Positions 58,447-64,000 of a stretch of DNA of 64,000 nt are shown here, piece by piece. The notes under the pieces were generated by a model. It saw nothing but the letters and a program-made list of their open reading frames with translations. It searched no databases and was not told where the DNA came from. A program made the translations under genes and the position numbers. Origin of the DNA: Oscillibacter ruminantium GH1 (GTDB lineage Bacteria > Bacillota > Clostridia > Oscillospirales > Oscillospiraceae); NCBI RefSeq assembly GCF_000307265.1, contig NZ_DF158899.1, forward strand, positions 143,933-207,932, written 5' to 3'. The stretch's first letter is position 1. Each line of letters starts with the position of its first letter.

Positions 58447-58920
58447 TCAAAAGTTAAATTCCGTGTTCCAGTCGAACTCGCCGCTGCTCTCCACATTTTT
58501 CGGCCAGTGGGCGCACCAGTCCGGAACAGCCGGGGCCTCCACTCGGTCAACGCTGGGAGTATAGGGCTTGATGTCTAGCACCGGTGTTCCATTATTCGCG
58601 TCGATCCAGCCAAGGCCGATAACACCTCTGTCGTGGTCCAGATAAGTTACTTGAGCAGCCGTGACGGCAATGGGATTCGGCCGCTCCGGAGATCGGGAGG
58701 CAAAAACGCCCATAACATCCGGGCCGTTCCGATAAGGTTTGTTCTCAACCAGACTTGTGCGCGACTGATCGTTGTCACAGTCGCTAAACCACCAAAGCAC
58801 CTGTATAAACGCAAATCCTTCCATCCCCGCCATGGCAGGAATGAATCTCCGTTCCAGTTCAATAAAACAACCATCTTCATCTGCGTGAATTTTGCCAACC
58901 GGATTCATAGAATAGCTCAT
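58447..58920 (-). CDS. TrmO/TsaA-like tRNA methyltransferase-fold protein
   Basis: This 157-residue protein matches the TsaA/YaeB (TrmO) fold, which uses S-adenosylmethionine to methylate N6-threonylcarbamoyladenosine in tRNA. It has NPVGKIHADEDG at its start, VLWWFSDCDN, the family signature FASRSPERPNPIAVTAAQV and LDIKPYTPSVDRVE. It lacks the extra C-terminal domain of E. coli TrmO, like other short Gram-positive members, which may have other substrates. It is the first gene after a promoter with a perfect palindrome, so it may be inducible. Confidence 0.82.
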   Translation of the reverse strand: MSYSMNPVGKIHADEDGCFIELERRFIPAMAGMEGFAFIQVLWWFSDCDNDQSRTSLVENKPYRNGPDVMGVFASRSPERPNPIAVTAAQVTYLDHDRGVIGLGWIDANNGTPVLDIKPYTPSVDRVEAPAVPDWCAHWPKNVESSGEFDWNTEFNF

Positions 58921-58941
58921 ATGGATGTCCTCCGTAAAACA

Positions 58942-58990
58942 GAATTACGACGTCGTAATTCCATTGTAGCGGAAGTTTTTTATACTTCAA
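58942..58990 (-). promoter_or_regulatory. Promoter with perfect 20-bp operator palindrome
   Basis: On the minus strand TTGAAG (58990-58985) and TACAAT (58968-58963) are 16 bases apart. Directly downstream, over the predicted transcription start, lies a perfect palindrome GAATTACGAC/GTCGTAATTC (58942-58961). This suggests tight repression of the TrmO-like, GNAT and NTF2-like genes by a dimeric repressor (TetR- or MarR-like) not encoded next to it. Confidence 0.8.
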
Positions 58991-59336
58991 GCATTTATTT
59001 TCTCCGAGACAAATTTTGATTGATTGCTCTGTCAGATTCTATAAATGCGCTGTGCCTCATTCTTCAATTTATTGAGTTGCTCAGAATTGCTGCAATTGCC
59101 TGTCCTGAGGAACATCATGAAAAATTTAAGGCGAACAATAAATTCGACCGCTGCGCGTGGTGCAAAATTTCCCGAATGCGAATGGCGTGTCCCCCAAGTA
59201 CAACTATTAAGAAGTACGTCTTCCTAACATATTATCCGAAAGAGCCATCTATGTGGTTGTCCCTTTCAGATGATTGACCTATCCGGCATGTGTTTGACGC
59301 ACATACCGGATATGCAAAAAAAATGTGAGCGGTGCG
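58991..59336 (+). other. Intergenic stretch, no gene seen
   Basis: These 346 bases lie between the TrmO-like operon promoter and the 3' end of the GH25-SLH gene. Short frames exist on both strands, but none has a convincing RBS or a recognisable product. A weak inverted repeat around ATCCGGCATGTG..CACATACCGGAT (about 59281-59310) may terminate the GH25 gene. Confidence 0.4.
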
Positions 59337-60572
59337 TCAGTACGCTTCCATCATTCGATATACCATTTCCGCCACCTCCGCCCGCGTGGCAGCCGCATCC
59401 GGCGCAAGCATATCCGATCTGGTACCGGTAATGATTCCCATCCCCACGGCCCATTTTATGGCGTCTTCCGCCCAATCGGCAACCAGATCATAATCCGTAA
59501 ACCTCTCCATGCTGTCTGTTTTTGTGGTATCATAATCCTTGTAAACTGCGTAGCGATACAGGAAAACAGCCATTTCCTGCCTGCTGACGCCTTTATCCGG
59601 CGCAAACAGATCTCCGCCGATTCCTTTTGCGATATCGTTATCAGCGGCCCATGCAATGCTGTCGGCATACCACGAATCAGACGATACATCAGCAAAGACG
59701 GATTCACTCGAAACATTTGGTGAGCCGTCCAGCCGGTAAAGAATCGTTACTGGAACCGCACGTTCCGCATCCTCATCCGGAGCAAACACCGTGTTGCTTA
59801 CGCCTTTTACCAGTCCAGCATCATAAAGCGAGGCAACTGCTTTATAATACCAATTATCTTGTGCGACATCTATGAACGGCAATTCCGTGTCGCTGCTTTC
59901 CAAAAGTACGTCTGAAGTGAATCTATCCAAATCAACATTGTCATCAATCCCGTTCACGTTTCCTGTGTCGGAGTATTGAAATCCCACCCAGCTGTCCCAA
60001 GCGCCGATAGACTCCGGCTCGCTCACGTCATAATTCGCCACCCACAATGGATAATCAGTCAGACGGTCGCCCCAGAGATATTCCACATGATCTACATCCG
60101 TATAAAACAGCGGTGTCTCTCCGGTTTTATTCGCCAGTGTTTCGGAAAAAGCAAGCGCGATCTCGATACATTCTTCGTCTGTAAGCCCCGTAAATATTTC
60201 AAAATCCACCGCTGGACGGCAATCGTAAGGCTCATTGGAGATCAGCGAAGCAAAATATTCTGCCTGAGCTTTCGCCTCGGACACATCCTGAGCAGTCACA
60301 TAAAAGTAAAAGCCCATTCTCATTCCTGCATCTCTTGCATTTTTCGAGTTTGTTCGAAACATCGTGTCTTCGGACAAGCCGTATCCAGCTCGAATATAGA
60401 CGATTTGCTTGCCGTCGCTCTTTACTTCCATAAAATCGACAGTGCCCTGCCAAACGCTTACATCGAGCCCCTCATATTCTTCTGCTGAAACTACCTCGGA
60501 AAAGGAACAAATACACAGAATAGCAATGAACAGCACCCATATTTTTTTGCAGCAATTTTTAATTTTTGTCAC
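59337..60572 (-). CDS. Secreted GH25 lysozyme-like hydrolase with SLH repeats
   Basis: This 411-residue surface protein has a basic start and signal peptide (about 1-30, VLFIAILCICSFSEVVSA). A GH25 muramidase domain (about 34-225) follows, with the Asp in GLDVSVWQGTVDF and the catalytic DxE in RPAVDFEIF. Three SLH repeats fill about 230-411 (FIDVAQDNWYYKAVASLYDA; FADVSSDSWYADSIAWAADN; FTDYDLVADWAEDAIKWAVG). It would cleave peptidoglycan while bound to wall polymer, for example in remodelling or lysis of other cells. The start is GTG at 60572 because no in-frame ATG precedes the signal peptide. Confidence 0.92.
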   Translation of the reverse strand: MTKIKNCCKKIWVLFIAILCICSFSEVVSAEEYEGLDVSVWQGTVDFMEVKSDGKQIVYIRAGYGLSEDTMFRTNSKNARDAGMRMGFYFYVTAQDVSEAKAQAEYFASLISNEPYDCRPAVDFEIFTGLTDEECIEIALAFSETLANKTGETPLFYTDVDHVEYLWGDRLTDYPLWVANYDVSEPESIGAWDSWVGFQYSDTGNVNGIDDNVDLDRFTSDVLLESSDTELPFIDVAQDNWYYKAVASLYDAGLVKGVSNTVFAPDEDAERAVPVTILYRLDGSPNVSSESVFADVSSDSWYADSIAWAADNDIAKGIGGDLFAPDKGVSRQEMAVFLYRYAVYKDYDTTKTDSMERFTDYDLVADWAEDAIKWAVGMGIITGTRSDMLAPDAAATRAEVAEMVYRMMEAY

Positions 60573-60747
60573 CTCTATCTATTCCCACAATGATATCTCC
60601 ATCAACGTATATTATGGAATGATGATGATCTTTGTGAGTTCTGTGTGAAGGCGTCCTCCTATATTTCGCTTAAGATTTTTATTTTCATAATGGTATCATC
60701 ACGACTACCCGATTTTGGGGCCGCGCAGTTGTTCACAGATTGTTGAC

Positions 60748-60776
60748 TTTACTGGAAAGCACACCCATGGTATACT
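60748..60776 (+). promoter_or_regulatory. SigA-type promoter of the FUSC-like gene
   Basis: TTTACT and TATACT are exactly 17 bases apart, with TGG before the -10. Transcription would start near 60783, which rules out translation starts upstream of that point. Confidence 0.72.
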
Positions 60777-60796
60777 GCTTCCCGGTGATTTGTGAT

Positions 60797-61783
60797 ATGA
60801 AAGGAAAAATTAGAACTATTTTGCGGATGATTGCCGGAAAACTTTCCGTGTTTTTGTTCTGCGTGCTGTTCATCAGCGGCTACAATGCCCTGTTCGGCCG
60901 GGAAAACAGCATCGTGGGCGTGGTGTTGCTGATGAGCCTGCTGATATTTTTAAAGGCAGACTTCGGCATGGCCGCAGTTTACAGCGGGGCACTGATACCG
61001 GTGCTGCTGGTAGCCATGGGGCTGTGCGCGAAGTGGTCTGCGCTCCATCCCCTGCTGGGGCTTGCGATAGATACGTTGTTTTTAGGCGCCGTATTGCTGG
61101 CCACCCGCCGGGACGAGAGCCGCAGTGCCTATCTGCCGTTTCTTATGGGCTTTGTGATGCTTCGTGGCTATGACGTGTCCGGCGACCTGCTCTGGAAGCG
61201 GATGGTCAGTCTGGCGGTGATCGGCTGCTTCATCGGTCTGGTCCACTGGATGTTTAACCGCAGAACCTGCGGACGGGCCGGTCTGGCGGCACTGACTGCA
61301 CCGCTGTCCCGCTACGGAGCGTGGGAGCGCTGGGCCATGAGTCTTCTTGGCACGCTGATCCCCACGATGCTGGTTGGAGATTTGCTCAGCATTCCAAAGA
61401 GCATGTGGGTAAATCTGACGGTTCTGTCGCTGATGACCCCCGTGGAGGAGGAGCTGATTCACCGGCGGAGATTGCGGGTTCCAGCCACCATTTTGGGCTG
61501 CGTCCTGTTTTTGACGCTGTTCGGCTGGCTGATTCCCCAGAGCTATCAGACAGCGGTAATCCTGCTGGCGGGCTTCCTTTCCATGTTTATCACGTCCTAT
61601 TTTATCAAAACGGCCTATAATTCCTTCAGTGCGCTGGTGACGGCTACCCTGTTGCTGCCCGCCCATACAGCGGCAGCTACCCGCATTGTCAACAATTTGA
61701 TTGGAGCCGCGGTCACGGTGGTTAGCCTGTTTTTCTGGAATCGGCTGTTCCGCCGCTGGGATAAGAGCCTCCAAAATTCCTAA
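60797..61783 (+). CDS. FUSC-like aromatic acid exporter family membrane protein
   Basis: This protein of about 328 residues has two blocks of membrane helices (about 10-145 and about 195-315) separated by a short soluble loop with GAWERWAMSLLGTL. This duplicated arrangement, with SMWVNLTVLSLMTP and RRRLRVPATILGCVLFL at the second block, is that of the FUSC/aromatic acid exporter superfamily. It may export weak organic or aromatic acids. The ATG at 60797 fits the promoter position; an ATG ten codons later is also possible. It is convergent with the LysM gene. Confidence 0.8.
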   Translation: MKGKIRTILRMIAGKLSVFLFCVLFISGYNALFGRENSIVGVVLLMSLLIFLKADFGMAAVYSGALIPVLLVAMGLCAKWSALHPLLGLAIDTLFLGAVLLATRRDESRSAYLPFLMGFVMLRGYDVSGDLLWKRMVSLAVIGCFIGLVHWMFNRRTCGRAGLAALTAPLSRYGAWERWAMSLLGTLIPTMLVGDLLSIPKSMWVNLTVLSLMTPVEEELIHRRRLRVPATILGCVLFLTLFGWLIPQSYQTAVILLAGFLSMFITSYFIKTAYNSFSALVTATLLLPAHTAAATRIVNNLIGAAVTVVSLFFWNRLFRRWDKSLQNS

Positions 61784-61843
61784 TACGATGTCTTTCGTGT
61801 GCATCTCACATAGTAGCCGGATGCAAAAATCAAGAACGCAAAA

Positions 61844-61881
61844 ACTCCCCGGGGCCTGCCGTCTGATAAGCCCCGGGGAGT
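61844..61881 (+). terminator. Bidirectional terminator
   Basis: ACTCCCCGGGG pairs with CCCCGGGGAGT around a 16-base loop. The minus strand continues into TTTTT and the plus strand into CTTATATTT. It serves the convergent FUSC-like and LysM genes. Confidence 0.85.
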
Positions 61882-61937
61882 CTTATATTTACAAGGCCAT
61901 ATCCAATCGGCACCTGTTAGATTTCTATAAAGAATTC

Positions 61938-62672
61938 TTATCTGTAGTTTTGAAAAAACTGCCTTATGAGTCCCTGTGTCATCGCATCAGCCATCACCAG
62001 TGCTTCTTGCTCAATCCTCTCAAAGATGTTGATACCGTCTTCATACTTCTGAGTCAATATGGCAACGGCTTCCGCCTTGGTCATTGCGAGGTGATCGTAC
62101 AACATTTTTTGCCATTCCTGCACCGACCAATATGGATTGATCCTACTCAGGAAGGTCGCAATTTCATCCGCGTTTGCGTACCAGCGCCGCTCGGCATCGG
62201 CAGCAGCAGCACTGTCGCCAGCTTTTGCCGCGCTAACAAGTTCAGAGGCTATCGTGAGATGTCTTGTAAACAGTTCCGCAAATGCTGCGGCAATGTTTTC
62301 ACCATAAAATGGTTTCAAGGCTGCTTCAAAATCTTTAGGATTTCGCAGAAGGCGATTTGCAACAAGCTGCGTGTCGGGCAGTCCGAAAGCGGCACTGACA
62401 AGGAACAGCCTCGTCCAATAGACATGCTGCTCCCACAGTAACCGCATTCGATTGCTCAACGTCTGCTCAGTCTTACTGATACTCTGGGACGGGGGCGGAG
62501 AACCTGCATAAGGAATGCAGATGATCTGTCCAATACGCAGATTGTTTTTATCCAACATAGGATTTGCGGACATGATTTCCTGCATGGTCTTTTGGAAGCG
62601 CCGGGCGATCAGCCACAGCGAGTCTCCGGGCTGGACGGTATATGAACCTGTTCCTATCGGGCATGAGGACAT
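61938..62672 (-). CDS. LysM-domain protein with helical C-terminal domain
   Basis: This 244-residue protein has one LysM domain near its start (about 10-57, SYTVQPGDSLWLIARRFQKT through IGQIICIPY), without a signal peptide. The C-terminal domain (about 70-244) is helical, with NRMRLLWEQHVYWTRLFLVS and a region rich in Ala. This C-terminal type occurs in Clostridia and is sometimes mislabelled acetylglutamate kinase; I see no kinase motifs. The LysM without export signal is typical of forespore or coat-associated proteins. The ATG at 62672 is chosen over a TTG at 62696. Confidence 0.82.
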   Translation of the reverse strand: MSSCPIGTGSYTVQPGDSLWLIARRFQKTMQEIMSANPMLDKNNLRIGQIICIPYAGSPPPSQSISKTEQTLSNRMRLLWEQHVYWTRLFLVSAAFGLPDTQLVANRLLRNPKDFEAALKPFYGENIAAAFAELFTRHLTIASELVSAAKAGDSAAAADAERRWYANADEIATFLSRINPYWSVQEWQKMLYDHLAMTKAEAVAILTQKYEDGINIFERIEQEALVMADAMTQGLIRQFFQNYR

Positions 62673-63066
62673 GGGCTTCACTGCCTTTCCAATCAATATG
62701 ATGCTGCCGTTACATGATATGATTGGTTTGCGAAAATGTTCCCTTTTCCGCCTATTAGCACATAGCGCTTAAACTGCGAAATCCGTCCGGAGATTACCCG
62801 GGCGGACTTTTATATACTACACCGCCGTCCCCAGTCCGGCCGCCGCCAGCTTTTCATCAAGCCAACCGCTTCGATAACCCAGTGCGGGCGCTGCCGGCCC
62901 TATTAGAACCATCACCCCGAATAATGCCCGCACAAAAGAAATTGCCCTCACCCATCTTAATTGATCGGTGAGGGCCTTTTTATATCTGGTTCTGGTGTAT
63001 CGCGTATTAAACAGCTTCTATTTTTCGCTTCTGCGCCATGGTAGCGGCAAGCCGTCGCGGTCTATC
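62673..63066 (+). other. Intergenic region with two plus-strand hairpins and a protein fragment
   Basis: These 394 bases hold no complete gene. A stem CCGTCCGG/CCGGGCGG followed by ACTTTT lies near 62784-62817, and GCCCTCACCC/GGTGAGGGC followed by CTTTTT at about 62947-62985; both look like plus-strand terminators though no plus-strand gene is seen. Between them, the minus strand 62818-62934 reads RALFGVMVLIGPAAPALGYR then SGWLDEKLAAAGLGTAV before a stop, which could be the C-terminal end of a lost membrane protein. Confidence 0.45.
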
Positions 63067-63900
63067 TCACAGTGGCAGTTCATCGAGCGAGGCAAAGGTA
63101 TAGCCCATGTCCTCCCATTTGGTTAGCAGCTCGTCAAGGATCTCCGCGTTGGTAGATGAGGTTTGATGCAGTAGGACGATGGCGCCGTTGTGGATGCGTG
63201 GAAGCAGTTTTTTATATGCCTGTTCTGCTGTGGGCTGATTGTCAGCGTACCAGTCCACATATGCGAGACTCCAAAGGATTGTTCGATAACCCAACGCATC
63301 GGCCTGACGCAAGTTTTCTACGCTGTACACACCTCTCGGAGGGCGATAATAGTGGGAAAGTTCCTTTCCTGTGGTCTTGTAATACAGTGCGGCCACGTCA
63401 TCCAATTCTTTTTGGAAAGCCGCCTGATTGGCAATGGCGGACATGTCGGGGTGATGATAGGTGTGGTTGCCCACGATATACCCCTCGTCTGCCATCCGCT
63501 GTACCAGTTCCGGGGCAGATTCGATCATATGCCCCACCACGAAAAATGCCGCTGGTGCATTGTGTTTTTTCAGCGCATCCAGGATTTTTGCCGTGTTTCC
63601 GTTTTCATACCCACAGTCAAAGGTCAAATAGATCACTTTATTTGCGGTGTCTCCTACATAGTAGGCGTGGTACTTGGCCAGTTCTTCGGCGCTGGCGTTG
63701 CCTATGGGGGTCTGCCCCTCCGTGGGAAAGGAAAGTCCCCAGTTGGCTGTTTGTACCGCTGGAATGCAGGCAGAACCGTTCGTTGTTGTGACGGTGCCCT
63801 TGTAAGAGCAGCCGCAACCGCTGAGCACCGATACTGCAAACAAAAGAGAATAGACAAGCGCAGCACCGCGTATCCGGATGGAATTAGACAAGGAACACAA
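63067..63900 (-). CDS. pdaA: Polysaccharide deacetylase lipoprotein, PdaA-like
   Basis: This 277-residue protein belongs to the PdaA group, which removes acetyl groups from muramic acid so that muramic delta-lactam forms in the spore cortex. A lipoprotein signal ends at LSGCG (near residue 29). The NodB domain has YLTFDCGYENGNTAKILDAL, where the usual second Asp or Asn is Cys, FFVVGHMI, the metal site GNHTYHHPDMSAI, YYRPPRGVYSVENL and IVLLHQTSSTNAEIL. It fits with the SASP as part of a sporulating genome. The start is a TTG at 63900 with GGAG eight bases upstream, or a TTG nine bases later. The remaining 100 bases to the window edge hold no gene I can support. Confidence 0.88.
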   Translation of the reverse strand: MCSLSNSIRIRGAALVYSLLFAVSVLSGCGCSYKGTVTTTNGSACIPAVQTANWGLSFPTEGQTPIGNASAEELAKYHAYYVGDTANKVIYLTFDCGYENGNTAKILDALKKHNAPAAFFVVGHMIESAPELVQRMADEGYIVGNHTYHHPDMSAIANQAAFQKELDDVAALYYKTTGKELSHYYRPPRGVYSVENLRQADALGYRTILWSLAYVDWYADNQPTAEQAYKKLLPRIHNGAIVLLHQTSSTNAEILDELLTKWEDMGYTFASLDELPL

Positions 63901-64000
63901 CCTTCTTTCTCCGGCATGAAACCGTTTGTCAGTTGTGTTCAGTTTTGCGCGATCACTGTGAAATTATGCATAAGAGAGCCTGTAGTTGCCATCGGCATAT

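Noticed and set aside
1..64000. tRNA, rRNA, intact transposase, integrase or prophage genes
   Set aside because: I looked for cloverleaf ends, rRNA motifs, DDE or tyrosine/serine recombinase motifs and phage structural genes and found none that I could support.

Overview
The window looks like a chromosomal segment from a spore-forming, GC-rich member of the Clostridia, most like the Oscillospiraceae (Oscillibacter/Lawsonibacter-like). This is inferred from gene content: an alpha/beta-type small acid-soluble spore protein, a PdaA-type cortex deacetylase, SLH-anchored surface proteins with a CsaB-type pyruvyl transferase, a zinc-type ribosomal protein L31, and low-GC-Gram-positive-style RBSs and promoters in an otherwise GC-rich sequence. 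I found no tRNA, rRNA, CRISPR array, intact insertion sequence or prophage.

Layout. 1-3.5 kb (minus): a quaternary-amine (betaine/choline) ABC importer led by a BusR-like GntR-RCK_C repressor, which points to c-di-AMP control of osmolyte uptake. 3.6-13 kb: a DUF4330 protein, an acetyltransferase, a glycosyltransferase-CsaB fusion, a YetF-type membrane protein, a ClC-type channel coupled to a catalytically altered E2/CAT-like protein, and serC-serA separated by a hairpin-rich 390-base spacer. 13-17.6 kb: a hydantoinase-type amidohydrolase, a secreted SLH 5'-nucleotidase and a SASP.

17.9-32.8 kb is the most interesting block. A YesN-type regulator, a sensor-poor YesM-type kinase and a double ABC ATPase that has lost every nucleotide-binding motif are transcribed toward a ten-gene minus-strand operon. 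That operon encodes a ribose-type ABC importer, a GatZ/KbaZ-like protein, an amidohydrolase, a YjbQ protein, a PfkB kinase, a DUF4432 mutarotase-like protein, a lyxose/mannose-type isomerase and a xylulokinase. I read it as one sugar-sensing, uptake and catabolic system of unknown substrate, with the pseudo-ATPase possibly linking transporter and kinase.

33-42.7 kb: a group III-like phosphofructokinase; a 2-oxoacid (acetoin/pyruvate-type) dehydrogenase operon E2-E3-fused E1alpha/beta behind a strong promoter crowded with TGTTATA palindromes; a DeoR-type regulator; and a PAS-GGDEF protein. 43-46.6 kb is a decaying locus: two aroE homologues interrupted at the same place, an Old Yellow Enzyme-type reductase with two internal deletions and an AroE-derived N-terminus, and a LysR remnant.

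46.8-64 kb is mixed housekeeping and envelope genes: a cysteine desulfurase-like enzyme, a PH-domain membrane protein, rpmE, a flavin reductase, hflX, acetyltransferases, yigZ, a cation/proton antiporter with two RCK_C domains, a LysM-CAP protein, a TrmO-like operon behind a perfect 20-bp palindrome, a GH25-SLH hydrolase, a FUSC-like exporter, a LysM protein and PdaA. Two genes (1..1035 and the region beyond 63900) touch the window edges; only the first is cut.
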